A stretch of DNA of 64,000 nt from Candidatus Zhuqueibacterota bacterium (GCA_014728115.1 WJME01000272.1:25782-89781); one strand, 5' to 3'. Shown: positions 9,235 through 19,049, numbered from the stretch's first letter. Translations and numbers: made by a program. Notes: generated by a model from the sequence alone, not told the origin.

Positions 9235-9476
9235 TTTTAACCTCATTTTTTTCTGTGTTCCTCTGTGATCTCTGGTGAAAAGCTGAACCGGAAATACACA
9301 ACAGGGTGCAAAAAGAGATAACCGCAACGATCATCGCAGACAAGGCCCTGAATGCATCTCATTTCTGTTTCCGTGGTTTCTGTGATTTCCGCGGTTAATC
9401 CTGATTATTCAAAGGGCACGAAGGACATTAGATTAAAGCCAGGCAATTAATATTGTTGATTTTAATAATTCATTCT
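9235..9476. repeat. Intergenic region with CTCTGTG-type dispersed motifs
   Basis: Contains two copies of a loosely repeated motif: TTTCTGTGTTCCTCTGTG near 9250-9270 and TTTCTGTGATTTCCGCGG near 9380-9400. Related text recurs at 38920, 44645 and 61245. The first copy abuts the truncated GH99-like remnant, so it may mark a rearrangement junction. No gene is apparent. Confidence 0.5.
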
Positions 9477-11036
9477 TCATGGTCTTGGTGAACCAGACAA
9501 TGAATTCAAAAATGCATTGTGTGAGTAAAGATGAGCACTCGCAACGACTCCCAGCCAGACAAACAATGCATAAAAGACGCTGATTTTGGCAGGCCAAATG
9601 GACAGCGCGCCGATAAATACGAGACCACCCATAATCGCATACAAGCGATAAACGGCAACCCTGGGGGAAAACAGGATTTCGAGATAGCGTGAATCGCTTT
9701 GAAAGATTTTACGCATTCTATAAACGGCAATCAGAAACAAAATGGTTGCAACCGGAGCAAAGATCAGAATGCGTGCCATTGGCCAGGCATATTGATCGAC
9801 GGCCTGGTCTGAATAGAGTTCCAGAAAGATCCCTGCGCGTTCGGATCCACCGTGGAACAGCATGAACCATAACAAGAACCAGGCGTATATCACCATGACA
9901 TTTTTTTGGCGATTGGAAATGGACTCTTTATCCTCTCGTTGACGTTTGCCAATCAAGGTGAACATGATGGCAAAGAAAAAAAACACCGCCAAAAAGAGAC
10001 CGGTCCAAAAGAAATATTCGAATCCGGCCAGAAAAATAAGGATCGCGCCGGCAAGAGCCTGGAACAGGGTACTCGTAAACACTCTCGGAACCGATTTTCT
10101 TAAAGGCTTTTGCAAGACAGGATCACCCGACTCTTTTTTTGTTCTTGCGTGGCGACTCGCCCAAACCATGACGACCGCATAAAGCATGCCGAGAAAAAAG
10201 CCGGCGTTCAGTTCCCACATCTTCCACCAGTCGATATAACCGGGAGCAAAACCATAACCCAGACACCAGGCAGCGCTGATCATGAATCCAAACCCAAATC
10301 CGACCGAAAGGACCAGCCCGGTGATCAGTGTGGTTCGATCCTTTTGCAACAAGGCGAACAGTAACGCACCGATCAGCCAAACGATCACCAGAGCATTTTG
10401 GGTGTTGGTATAGATCGTGCGTGAAAGATGGTGATCCAGGGAACCGCTATAGATCCCCATGCCGGCATGTGGAAACAGTAAACCGGGCCAGGTCTGAGCC
10501 AGCCAGAGTGCCAGAGTGTCCACCAGCGGCCATGCAAAGAGAATGAGCAATAACACGATCATCCACAGCGACCGGACGACCCATCGTCCGGCCGGGGAAT
10601 TGCCTCCCAAAGCCCAACCCAGCACAATGCCACCGGGCGCAGCCCAGCCCATGCCACAGATAAAAAACCAGATATACCCGGTAACAGGAGAGATATGCAT
10701 GGTTTCATTGCCGACATAAAAGGTACCCAGAATCCATGACACATATTGTCCATAGCCCAGCTCACCGCCCAGAGCGATACCAAGGCCGAGCCACAGAGCC
10801 ACATGCCGGGCATCGAGTCCTTGACAGGACCAGATGATCCACCATAGTATGCCCCACATCAGTCCGGGCACAAGTGTGCCATCCACCCCTCCCCATCCTG
10901 ATGTACCCCGGATGGCCCATGCAATAGCCCCTGCACTGCCAAAAAGCAACAGGGTATAAAAAAGTTCGGGGATTTTTTTTGAATGCGTGACTTGCTCTGG
11001 ATTGAGAAAAGGAGGATCGTAAACCAAATTTCTCAT
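9477..11036 (-). CDS. Uncharacterised polytopic membrane protein (about 12-13 TM)
   Basis: A 519-residue integral membrane protein with no family I can name. Hydrophobic helices lie near residues 25-42, 52-70, 78-97, 115-145, 155-180, 212-235, 240-262, 275-298, 322-345, 348-368, 385-400, 425-445 and 465-500. Conserved-looking polar or aromatic features include IRGTSGWGGVDG after the first helix, GELGYGQYVSW and GGSERAG in loops. Such glycine/tryptophan-rich loops suggest a transporter or lipid/glycan-processing enzyme rather than a structural protein, but this is inference. Single gene; GGAG lies five bases before the ATG. The C-terminus appears cytoplasmic and short. It faces the divergent sialidase-like gene across 440 bp. 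Confidence 0.65.
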   Translation of the reverse strand: MRNLVYDPPFLNPEQVTHSKKIPELFYTLLLFGSAGAIAWAIRGTSGWGGVDGTLVPGLMWGILWWIIWSCQGLDARHVALWLGLGIALGGELGYGQYVSWILGTFYVGNETMHISPVTGYIWFFICGMGWAAPGGIVLGWALGGNSPAGRWVVRSLWMIVLLLILFAWPLVDTLALWLAQTWPGLLFPHAGMGIYSGSLDHHLSRTIYTNTQNALVIVWLIGALLFALLQKDRTTLITGLVLSVGFGFGFMISAAWCLGYGFAPGYIDWWKMWELNAGFFLGMLYAVVMVWASRHARTKKESGDPVLQKPLRKSVPRVFTSTLFQALAGAILIFLAGFEYFFWTGLFLAVFFFFAIMFTLIGKRQREDKESISNRQKNVMVIYAWFLLWFMLFHGGSERAGIFLELYSDQAVDQYAWPMARILIFAPVATILFLIAVYRMRKIFQSDSRYLEILFSPRVAVYRLYAIMGGLVFIGALSIWPAKISVFYALFVWLGVVASAHLYSHNAFLNSLSGSPRP

Positions 11037-11476
11037 AGCAGCTCCGGTTTGTCGGAAAGGATTCAGGTCATTGTGTGTCAGAAAAGATCATGGTGCAGGA
11101 AAACTAGACAAATTTTCCTGATGTTTGATTGTACTGCGATCTATAACCGTTAAAAGATCGGAATTTCAAATTGAAATTATCAGACTTGCAGATTTGGTTG
11201 TTCATTCTATTAAAATATAAAACAGATCCCCCAGTCGCAAGGAAAAAACACCTCCGATCGACATAAAGCACCCCGGTATCACACAGACAGGGAACCGGGT
11301 TGTTTTCTTATATACATGATCCGGCCATCGGTCCTGGTTGTTTTTTTTCAGCTCAATCCGTTTTATCTTGTTTTGCGATTGAATGACTTGCAATTGACAA
11401 CGAAAATGTGGAATTTAGAGGATCGAACCCTGATCTCGGGTTTTTGAACAAGCAAATCATCAAAAGGATTCAAATC
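11037..11476. other. Divergent intergenic region
   Basis: 440 bp between divergent genes. AT-rich from 11140 to 11220. Short C/T-rich stretches occur but no clear hairpin, operator or conserved gene. The ribosome binding site of the rightward gene is AAAGGA at 11463-11468. Confidence 0.4.
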
Positions 11477-13363
11477 ATGAACGGTTTCAACACCCTTGTC
11501 CAGCTCGCTTGCATCTCGCTGATGATTTCCACATCCCACGCTGCCGATATTCGCAGATCTTACATTCCAGATACCCGCAACATCCAAACCGGACTCGTCA
11601 TCCCTGACCTGAGCTATAGCGATCAGCCCTACATCGTCAAAACCGATGACAACGCCTGGCTGTGCTGCCTGACCACAGGTGCAGGGCATGAGGGCCAATC
11701 AGGCCAGATCGTCATCACCCAGCGCAGTCTGGACCAGGGCAAAACATGGCAGGACAGGGTTCAGCTGGAACCGCCAGACGGTCCAGAAGCCTCTTATGCG
11801 GTGATGCTCAAGGTTCCCTCGGGCCGGATCTATATTTTTTACAATCATAACACAGACGACATTCGCCGTATCAAAGCAGATAATCCACCGTATAAGGACG
11901 GATGGTGCAGACGGGTGGATTCCATGGGCTATTTTGTGTTCAAATACAGCGATGATCACGGCAAATCCTGGTCAGAGCAGCGCACCCCCATACCGGTGCG
12001 CGAATTCGAGATCGATCGGGAAAATGCGTATGGGGGTGATATCCGCTTTTTTTGGAATGTCGGCAAGCCCTTCATTCTGGACAGTAGAGGCTATGTCTCA
12101 TTACACAAGGTTGGCGGATTTGGAGAGGGATTTTTTACGAGCAATGAGGGCGTGCTGTTGATGAGCGATAATATCCTGACCGAAATTGATCCCCAAAAGA
12201 TCCGCTGGCAGACCCTGCCGGATGGCGATATTGGCCTCCGTACCCCTCCCGGCGGGGGTCCCATCTCTGCAGAACAGAGTTATTCCGTTCTAAGCGACGG
12301 ATCGATCTATTGCGTATACCGCAGCATCGACGGCCACCCGGTCTTTACCTACAGCCGTGATGGCGGGCATACCTGGGACCCGCCGCAATACAAACGCTAT
12401 GCCAATGGCCGGCTCATGAAACACCCGCGGGCCGCCAATTTTGCCTGGCGCTGTGAGAACGGCAAATTCTTGTACTGGTTTCATAACCATGGTGGCCGTT
12501 TCATCCGTGAACATCCCAACCGGCGCAGCATGGCTTATCAGGACCGCAACCCGGCATGGATCTGCGGCGGCATCGAAACGGATTCACCAAAGGGCAAAAT
12601 CATAAAGTGGACGCAACCGGAAATTTTGCTCTATGACGACGATCCCTATATCCGCATGAGCTATCCCGATCTGGTGCAGGAGGACGGCAACATTTTCATC
12701 ACCGAGACACAAAAAGATATTGCAAGGGTGCATCACCTCGACAACGAATTGCTCGAAACCCTGTGGAACCAGTTCGAATTGAATGAGGTCACCCAAAAAG
12801 GCCTGGTGTTGTCGGAATCAAAAGAGGTGCCTAAAATCCTCGGGATGCCGAAGATGCCGCCATTCGTGGTTCAAAGTTCAGAGCGCAAGGATCACGGATC
12901 CAAAGATCTGCGTGCCGGATTTTCAATCGATATCTGGTTCAAGCTGGAATCTCTGGAACCGGGTCAAATATTGCTCGACAATCGTACGCCGTATGGCAAA
13001 GGATTCGCTTTGCAAACCACAGCAAAAGGGTCCATTGAATTGGTTCTGAGCGATGGCCGCACAGAGAGCAGATGGGACTGTGATCCGGGACTGATCCGGG
13101 AAAACATGCGGCACCACTTTGTCGCCACGGTGGATGGTGGTCCCAAGATCATCACATTTGTCGTCGATGGTCTCTTGTGTGATGGTGATGAATATCGCCA
13201 GTTTGGCTGGGGGCGGTTCAATCCCCATTTCAGGGGTCCGACCGGCAGTACAAAGCTGCGCATCGCGCCAGATCTGAACGGTGAAATCACATCGGTTCGA
13301 ATCTACAGCCGGGCCTTGCTGACAACAGAAGCAATTGGCAACTATAACGCCGGCAGAAAATGA
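11477..13363 (+). CDS. Secreted sialidase-like beta-propeller with C-terminal LamG-type domain
   Basis: A 628-residue exported protein. The ATG at 11477 is chosen because it begins a clean signal peptide (MNGFNTLVQL to SHAA) behind AAAGGA; an in-frame ATG at 11408 would bury the signal. Residues about 40-440 form a six-bladed propeller with Asp-boxes SLDQGKTW, SDDHGKSW and SRDGGHTW, as in BNR/sialidase-family hydrolases. Residues about 490-625 are a concanavalin/LamG-like jelly roll (FSIDIWFKLESL, HHFVATVDGG, GEITSVRIYSRAL), probably carbohydrate-binding. The exact glycosidic linkage cannot be read; many such proteins are not true sialidases. It converges with the sulfatase gene at 13397 across 33 bp. 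Confidence 0.8.
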   Translation: MNGFNTLVQLACISLMISTSHAADIRRSYIPDTRNIQTGLVIPDLSYSDQPYIVKTDDNAWLCCLTTGAGHEGQSGQIVITQRSLDQGKTWQDRVQLEPPDGPEASYAVMLKVPSGRIYIFYNHNTDDIRRIKADNPPYKDGWCRRVDSMGYFVFKYSDDHGKSWSEQRTPIPVREFEIDRENAYGGDIRFFWNVGKPFILDSRGYVSLHKVGGFGEGFFTSNEGVLLMSDNILTEIDPQKIRWQTLPDGDIGLRTPPGGGPISAEQSYSVLSDGSIYCVYRSIDGHPVFTYSRDGGHTWDPPQYKRYANGRLMKHPRAANFAWRCENGKFLYWFHNHGGRFIREHPNRRSMAYQDRNPAWICGGIETDSPKGKIIKWTQPEILLYDDDPYIRMSYPDLVQEDGNIFITETQKDIARVHHLDNELLETLWNQFELNEVTQKGLVLSESKEVPKILGMPKMPPFVVQSSERKDHGSKDLRAGFSIDIWFKLESLEPGQILLDNRTPYGKGFALQTTAKGSIELVLSDGRTESRWDCDPGLIRENMRHHFVATVDGGPKIITFVVDGLLCDGDEYRQFGWGRFNPHFRGPTGSTKLRIAPDLNGEITSVRIYSRALLTTEAIGNYNAGRK

Positions 13364-13396
13364 TCTTTTGAGAAATCACTCAGCACTCCGAAAGAA

Positions 13397-14881
13397 TCAA
13401 GTCTCTGATGTCACTTTACCGGGTTTGCGGATATTTTCTCCTCTGATGCGATAGAACGTTCTGGCTTCGAAAAAGTCCTTGCCTTTGACCACCTTTTTCT
13501 CGGCATCGCCGATATCACGGCGGGCATGTTCCGCCAGCATCAGCAAGCGCTCGACCACCTCGGGATGATTGCCAGAAACATCCGTCGTTTCGCCCGGATC
13601 GGCATGCAGATCGTAAAGTGCGAGTCCGATTTCTTTCCATACACTCGGCCCAGGCATGCCCCCTGTGCCGCCTTTGTGAAAACCAAAATAGGTATGAGGT
13701 AAATGTAGTTTCCATTTCCCGCTTCTGACCGCTTCCAGTTTCCAGACATTGTAATAGTAGAATGCTTCATGGGGACTTTTCGCGCCCTGGCCATTCATGA
13801 TCAACGGTCGGATATCTTTGCCATCGATGGTGTGTTCAGGCAGAGGTGCTTCGACCAGATGGGCAAAGGTGGGCAACAGATCCATGGCTGTGGCCATTTC
13901 ATTGCACACCTCGCCTGCAGGGATGGTGTCAGGCCAGCGCATAATACAGGGAACGCGTTGTCCCCCATCGAATGTGGTGGTTTTGCCTTCACGCAACGGC
14001 CCTGCTGACCCTGCGTGATCGCCATAGCTCAGCCAGGGACCATTGTCCGAGATAAAGACGAGAAAGGTATTGTGATCGAGTCCTTCTTTTTTCAGGATAT
14101 CGAGGATTTGTCCCACAGACCAATCGATCTCCATGATCACATCGCCATAGAGTCCTTGCTCTGATTTGCCTTTGAATTTTTCAGATACGAACAAGGGCAC
14201 ATGCGGCATGCTGTGCGGCAGGTAGACAAAGAACGGTTCCTCTTTGTGTTTTTTGATAAACTCGAGGGTCCGTTCGGTATACCAGGTAGTGAGTTGAGAT
14301 TGATCCGGATTGAGGTCGATGATGTCCTCACCTTCGATCAAAGGCAGATCCGGAAAGAAATCGGGTTTTGTGGGATGGTTGGGCCACATGTCATTGGAAT
14401 AAGGCAATCCAAAGTATTCATCGAATCCATGGCGGGTGGGTAAAAATTGGGGATGATGGCCCAGATGCCACTTGCCAAAGCAGGCAGTTGCATAGCCTTT
14501 GGATTTCAAGAGTTCTGCCAGTGTGGTTTCCTCGCTGCTGATGCCGATCTCTGACCAAGGGTGCAAGACCTCGGGCAATCCGATACGCTGGGAATAGCAC
14601 CCGGTCATGAGGGCGGCCCGCGAGGGAGAGCATACCGACGACGCCACATAAAAATCTGTAAACCGCATGCCCTCGGCTGCCATGCGGTCCAGATTCGGGG
14701 TTTTGAATCCCTGCGCTCCATAGCATCCTACATCGCCATAACCCTGGTCATCGCAGAGGATGACGATAAAGTTGGGGGATTCTGACTTTAGTTTTTGTCT
14801 GCAGCCAAAAGGCAGGCTGAATAAAGCCCCGGCAGCACCTGTGAGTCTGAGAAAATTGCGACGCGTCAATGACATATTCAT
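13397..14881 (-). CDS. Exported arylsulfatase-type sulfatase
   Basis: A 494-residue type I sulfatase. The N-terminus has a Tat motif (LTRRNFLRL) and a possible lipobox before Cys27. Metal ligands begin at CDDQGYGD. The formylglycine motif is C-S-P-S-R with Cys84; KWHLGH and SDNGPW blocks are present. The overall arrangement is like galactosamine-6-sulfatase/arylsulfatase A relatives acting on sulfated polysaccharides. Start choice: ATG at 14881 follows AGGA; ATG at 14875 and a GTG at 14914 are alternatives. It is the last gene of a leftward group with two NHL-repeat genes 150 bp upstream, which may share its transcript. Substrate is not readable from motifs. Confidence 0.9.
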   Translation of the reverse strand: MNMSLTRRNFLRLTGAAGALFSLPFGCRQKLKSESPNFIVILCDDQGYGDVGCYGAQGFKTPNLDRMAAEGMRFTDFYVASSVCSPSRAALMTGCYSQRIGLPEVLHPWSEIGISSEETTLAELLKSKGYATACFGKWHLGHHPQFLPTRHGFDEYFGLPYSNDMWPNHPTKPDFFPDLPLIEGEDIIDLNPDQSQLTTWYTERTLEFIKKHKEEPFFVYLPHSMPHVPLFVSEKFKGKSEQGLYGDVIMEIDWSVGQILDILKKEGLDHNTFLVFISDNGPWLSYGDHAGSAGPLREGKTTTFDGGQRVPCIMRWPDTIPAGEVCNEMATAMDLLPTFAHLVEAPLPEHTIDGKDIRPLIMNGQGAKSPHEAFYYYNVWKLEAVRSGKWKLHLPHTYFGFHKGGTGGMPGPSVWKEIGLALYDLHADPGETTDVSGNHPEVVERLLMLAEHARRDIGDAEKKVVKGKDFFEARTFYRIRGENIRKPGKVTSET

Positions 14882-15034
14882 CACCATCCTGATATTCGTT
14901 ACATGACGATACACACCTCTAGAAAAAGTAAAGCAAAAATTGGCAGGAATTCAAGCAGAATCCTTTTGCAATCATCTAACAATGTTATTCCAGATCGAAT
15001 CTAACTATCCGATTCCCGGGATTGGATCTTAGCA

Positions 15035-16315
15035 TCACTCTGCCGTTTTTTCCTGTAATATCTCGACACCGACCTTTCTTTCACCATGATAAAGAACATG
15101 AATTTGCCCCATGCGATCGATGACGATTCTATCTGCCTGGTGATCCTTGTGAGACAATCGCAGGTTAGCCACAAAATCACCATTGTTGTTGTATTTGACG
15201 ATATCGACGCGTTTGCCGTTCGCATCGGTGATCTCTTGAAAGGTTCCATCCAGGTTTGCCTCTCCTTTTACGACCAGGTAGACATTGCCCCAGTTGTCGC
15301 TGGCAATATCCCGGAAATGAATGGGTCCATCCGGCGGATCAGCATGGGCAAAATCCAGCAGAAAATGACCATCTGAGGTAAGTTTTTGACACGGGCCGTA
15401 ATAACTGACCACAAACAGATCATCATTGGCATCGAGGGTCAGCCCGTATGGAAAATTGAATTCTCCCGGGAACACACCCTTTTTACCGATGGTCTGTACA
15501 AACTTGCCGGAATGTTCAAATACGCTCACGCGGGGATTGTCGATTTCACCGATATAGAGCCGCTCTTTTGAATCGAACGCCATACCGCGAGTATCCATGA
15601 CACGACCTGGTGCTGTGCCCTTTTGAGCAAAGGCATAGCGAAACACCCCATTGGGCGAAAAGACCTGGATGCGTGGCGTGCCGGTGTTGGTATCGCTGAC
15701 AAAAATATTGCCGTGGACATCGACAGCAACATTGAGCAGTCCCTGCATGGCTGCATCCACATCGCCGACAGAATAGCCGAGCCTGGTGATCAATTCACCC
15801 TGCGGTGAAAAGCGGTACAACGAACCCGCCGCGATGAGAATATTGCCTGTGGCTTCGACCGCGATATCCTGAGGCTCTTTGAGATAACGGATCGCATCGA
15901 CAGGCTCTCCCCATTCGGCGATGGTTTCATACTGTGGCTGCTTGCCATCAAACAACACAGTGGCCTGCAGGTAGCGATTGGAAGCATTGGTCACCTCAAC
16001 GGTGATATGTATTTCAGGCGATCCGGGGGCTTTAACAGGAGCCCGATACAAACCAGATTGATCGATGGTGCCGGCCGTTTCGTTGCCCCCGGGGATGCCG
16101 TTGACAAACCAGACTGTCTTGTTGGTAGCATAGGCGGCCGTCAGTCTGGCTGGATGTTTGACCACAAAAAACTGCTGTTCTGCACCGGGGTCCAGTCGCA
16201 CGAGTGTGGGTTTGATGCGTGCGCGGTGCATACCTTCGGGGGGATTACTGTATGCAATGGGCAGATTTATAAAAAAGATGAATATGATCGTCAACAGAGT
16301 CAGAGGATTCTTCAT
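15035..16315 (-). CDS. Secreted NHL-repeat beta-propeller protein (paralogue 1)
   Basis: A 426-residue exported protein. The ATG at 16315 follows AAGGAG by nine bases and starts a signal peptide (FIFFINLPIAYS). After an Ig-like N-terminal domain (residues ~30-125, with LVRLDPGAEQQF and GTIDQSGLYRAP), residues ~130-420 are NHL repeats (PQDIAVEATGNILIA, LNVAVDVHGNIFVSD, GMAFDSKERLYIG, YGLTLDANDDLFVV). It is a clear paralogue of the gene 48 bp upstream, sharing the order of blocks throughout, so the pair is a tandem duplication. NHL propellers bind ligands or act as lyases or quinoprotein-like enzymes; no catalytic residues can be assigned here. Probably one transcript with the neighbouring sulfatase. 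Confidence 0.8.
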   Translation of the reverse strand: MKNPLTLLTIIFIFFINLPIAYSNPPEGMHRARIKPTLVRLDPGAEQQFFVVKHPARLTAAYATNKTVWFVNGIPGGNETAGTIDQSGLYRAPVKAPGSPEIHITVEVTNASNRYLQATVLFDGKQPQYETIAEWGEPVDAIRYLKEPQDIAVEATGNILIAAGSLYRFSPQGELITRLGYSVGDVDAAMQGLLNVAVDVHGNIFVSDTNTGTPRIQVFSPNGVFRYAFAQKGTAPGRVMDTRGMAFDSKERLYIGEIDNPRVSVFEHSGKFVQTIGKKGVFPGEFNFPYGLTLDANDDLFVVSYYGPCQKLTSDGHFLLDFAHADPPDGPIHFRDIASDNWGNVYLVVKGEANLDGTFQEITDANGKRVDIVKYNNNGDFVANLRLSHKDHQADRIVIDRMGQIHVLYHGERKVGVEILQEKTAE

Positions 16316-16363
16316 GATCGTGTGCTCCTTTTTCACAGCTCTCGACAGGGTGGTAATCCCTTG

Positions 16364-17629
16364 CTATAACGGTTTAAAGATTTCAAACCCCATGGTTTCG
16401 CCGCTGCGATAGATAAAATAGAGCCAGTCCTTTTCATCCACATAGATCCAGTTCTCAGCATGAGCTTTGACGGCCAGCGACAGGGCGCCAATAAAGTCGC
16501 CATTATTGTTGAATTTTTCCATACTCACCACTTTGCCGGTGGTAACCTCTACCTCACCGCCATACCCTCTGGAGCCCCGCACCATCGCATAGACGTTTCC
16601 CCAGTGGTCGCCCGAGATGGAATGAATATAGACCGACCCTTCGGGCGGTTCCGAATCGAAAAACTGGAACAGAAAATGGCCATCAATATCGAACTTTTTC
16701 AGCACTCCATAATAACTGGAGGTAAACACATCGTCATTGGGATCGATATAGATGCCATGTGGTGCATTAAAGTCGGGCAGATACGGACCATCCTGGCCCC
16801 AACTCTTTATAAATTCGCCCTGGCGGGTATAGATATTGACGATCATATTATCGATATCGACGATGAGCACTCGATCCTGGCTGTCAAAGGCGATGCCATG
16901 CGAACGCAGGATCTCGCCGGGGTCTGTCCCTTTGGGACCAAATGTTCGCAGCAACTCTCCTTCATGGCTAAAGACCTGTACGCGGTTACCGAAATTTTTC
17001 TGATCGCTGATATAGATCTCGCCAAACCGGTCAACTGCCACCACACGGGGAAGGTATATTTGTCCGGGAGCTTGGCCAATCCCTTTTCCCAGGTCGCCGA
17101 GATATTTGCCGTCCGGTGTAAACCGCAAGACACGGCTGCCGTCATAATCGGCGATCAGCAGATTGCCTGCCTTGTCCATGGCGATGCAATGGGGATTGGT
17201 AAAGTGTTCTGAATCGTTCACAGGTTCGGTATATTCGAACACCATCTCATAAAGCGGCTGATCAGGCGCCATCAAGACAGTGGCAAAGAGCCTGGTGTTT
17301 CTTACTCCGGTCGTCTGACCCATGATATGGATTTCATGCGGCGAAGGGATCGTGGCCGGGGCTGTATAGACCCCCTGCTGATCGATCAATCCGTATTCTT
17401 TGCTGCCGCCCTGCACATCATTGACAAACCATTTGACATCGGTTGCCAGTCTGGCAGCCTGTCCCGGTGTTGCCTTTTTGATCACCTTAAAGGTGGCTGT
17501 TTCTCCGGGATCCAGTTTGACCAACGAGGGATGAATGGAAGCTCTGGCATGATTGGGAATTTCCTGTGCGTTCAGCAGGCAGGGAACAAGAAATAAAAAG
17601 GCAAAAAACCAATTTGCACCCATGGACAT
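16364..17629 (-). CDS. Secreted NHL-repeat beta-propeller protein (paralogue 2)
   Basis: A 421-residue exported protein, first gene of the leftward NHL-NHL-sulfatase group. ATG at 17629 is chosen because AGGAG ends six bases upstream; a TTG at 17635 and an ATG at 17623 are in frame. Signal peptide to LLNAQ. The Ig-like domain (SLVKLDPGETATFKV, GLIDQQGVYTAPATI) precedes NHL repeats (PHCIAMDKAGNLLIAD, RVVAVDRFGEIYISD, GIAFDSQDRVLIVD, HGIYIDPNDDVFTS). It is parallel in layout to paralogue 1. The upstream region 17640-17755 is AT-rich and holds a TGCG-TAAT-CGCA inverted repeat near 17696 that could be a regulatory site. Function beyond ligand binding is not deducible. Confidence 0.8.
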   Translation of the reverse strand: MSMGANWFFAFLFLVPCLLNAQEIPNHARASIHPSLVKLDPGETATFKVIKKATPGQAARLATDVKWFVNDVQGGSKEYGLIDQQGVYTAPATIPSPHEIHIMGQTTGVRNTRLFATVLMAPDQPLYEMVFEYTEPVNDSEHFTNPHCIAMDKAGNLLIADYDGSRVLRFTPDGKYLGDLGKGIGQAPGQIYLPRVVAVDRFGEIYISDQKNFGNRVQVFSHEGELLRTFGPKGTDPGEILRSHGIAFDSQDRVLIVDIDNMIVNIYTRQGEFIKSWGQDGPYLPDFNAPHGIYIDPNDDVFTSSYYGVLKKFDIDGHFLFQFFDSEPPEGSVYIHSISGDHWGNVYAMVRGSRGYGGEVEVTTGKVVSMEKFNNNGDFIGALSLAVKAHAENWIYVDEKDWLYFIYRSGETMGFEIFKPL

Positions 17630-17841
17630 CCGCAACTCCTTGACGGTTTTTCAATTTGATAGCTGGTGGTTGATATTTAATAAAATAATTACTATGCGTA
17701 ATCGCAATGCAATTATTTTTAATTTAATGAACAAGGCTAAAAACGCGGGCAAGTAAAAGCTTGGGGTCGGACCTCAAAAGAGTCCATATAAATCTGGACA
17801 GCTGTTACAGATGCTGACAACCAAACTCTCCGGCGATAAGA

Positions 17842-18024
17842 GTCATCTGTGCATTGTCCACGGAAAAACCGAAGGATCTCGAACACATCAAAGAGCCAGT
17901 CGAAGCAGGGTACATCCAGTCGACGATTGACAAAACCTTTACGCTGGAACAGGCAGCCCAAGCCCATGTCTATGTCGAGGAGGGGCAGAAAAAGGGACAT
18001 GTGGTCATAAAGATGAATGATTGA
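17842..18024 (+). pseudogene. C-terminal remnant of a zinc-type (MDR) alcohol dehydrogenase / quinone reductase gene
   Basis: Sixty in-frame residues end at TGA 18022-18024: ALSTEKPKDLEHIKEPVEAG, then IDKTFTLEQAAQAHVYVEEG and QKKGHVVI. This is the standard C-terminus of medium-chain dehydrogenases (the EQAAEAHRYVEEGHKKGNVVI block). Nothing upstream encodes the Rossmann or catalytic domain. A GGGGTCGGACCTC copy at 17763-17775 lies just before it and may mark the scar of the deletion. It is not expected to be functional. Confidence 0.75.
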
Positions 18025-18331
18025 TGGGTAACAATGAATACTCGAATCGATTTTTCAAAAACAGGCCAAATGCTCTGGCACGGACCAAGGCAGTGTATTG
18101 AGCGGCGCGTTTTGTATTTAATCAGCCATGCTGACAGGGGTTCCAATAGATAACATCACTCGTCTCTCATGGGCCAATTTCTGATATTGAAAAGTTGCCC
18201 CAAGCGGGCATTCCTCTAGAATACGATAAAATCAGCGCATATCGCGTTGTGATTTATACGAATCTTTTCTTTACGAATTCTGAGATTAATCTGCGCTCCC
18301 AATGCACAGCCTAAACCTTTGGGTCTGCACC
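18025..18331. other. Intergenic stretch, nothing recognised
   Basis: About 300 bp of ordinary composition between the dehydrogenase remnant and a leftward gene. No open frame with family features, no strong hairpin and no operator was seen. Confidence 0.4.
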
Positions 18332-18787
18332 CTACCTTCTTCTGCCTCTTCCCTGACCGGGACCCATGCGTTTGCCCGCCCAGACCGGAATGCCATTCGC
18401 GTTTCTGATCGTGAAGGTTTGATCGTCGGTTTTGATTTCCCTGCAGAGAATCAAATCTTTTTGTTGATACACCACTTTGGATCCGGTAACCGTAATCTTT
18501 TGATCCGTTTTAAAAGCGATATCTTCCTGATCCAGAAACCAGTCCGGTGCGAGATAAACCTCTGCCTTTTGCGCTTCCAGGGCAACGATTAGGAGGGTTC
18601 CGGGAAAGCGGCCATATCCTGATTGTGCTTTTTTAATGTGTTCAATTTTACCATCAATGGTCACCCCATTCGCGGGGTCATACAGTCTGGTCAGGCTGTT
18701 TTGGTTCAACCCCCTGCCGGGTTGGGCGACAAGCTCGAAGGCTATAAACATAATCATAATCGCTTGTAGCCAATAATACTTTATCAT
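18332..18787 (-). CDS. Small secreted protein with probable OB-fold
   Basis: A 151-residue exported protein. ATG at 18787 follows TAGGAGG and begins a signal peptide (IMIMFIAFELVAQ); an upstream in-frame start would add 30 unlikely residues. The mature part has a beta-rich pattern (GKIEHIKKA, LLIVALEAQKAEVYLAP, KITVTGSKVVYQQKD, ILCREIKTDDQTFTIRN) fitting a bacterial secreted OB-fold, and ends in a glycine/arginine-rich tail (MGPGQGRGRRR). Such proteins often accompany periplasmic redox proteins, but none is next to it here. Function unknown. Single gene, downstream of an AT-rich promoter zone. Confidence 0.65.
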   Translation of the reverse strand: MIKYYWLQAIMIMFIAFELVAQPGRGLNQNSLTRLYDPANGVTIDGKIEHIKKAQSGYGRFPGTLLIVALEAQKAEVYLAPDWFLDQEDIAFKTDQKITVTGSKVVYQQKDLILCREIKTDDQTFTIRNANGIPVWAGKRMGPGQGRGRRR

Positions 18788-19049
18788 GACAATCCTCCTA
18801 AAAATGTGTGTTGTAAATATATTATGGTTGAATAAAACTCCAATGAATTTTATTTCACAAATGACCAGCGAGATCAAAGTGCCAAGACAAATGAGAATTC
18901 TGTGATGAACCTGATCCTTGTCTACCAGACAAAGAGTAAAGTAAATCAGGTTTACAGCATAAAAAAATGGGCAAATTAATTAAACTTTTTAAAACCAATC
19001 ATCTCTAGAGTCTGACCCCGATTGCTAGCACACAATATATATCTATTCC

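Noticed and set aside
9050..9343. N-terminal extension of the RraA-like protein
   Set aside because: The segment encodes the GH99-like remnant in another frame and repeat sequence; the RraA start with a ribosome binding site is at 9049.
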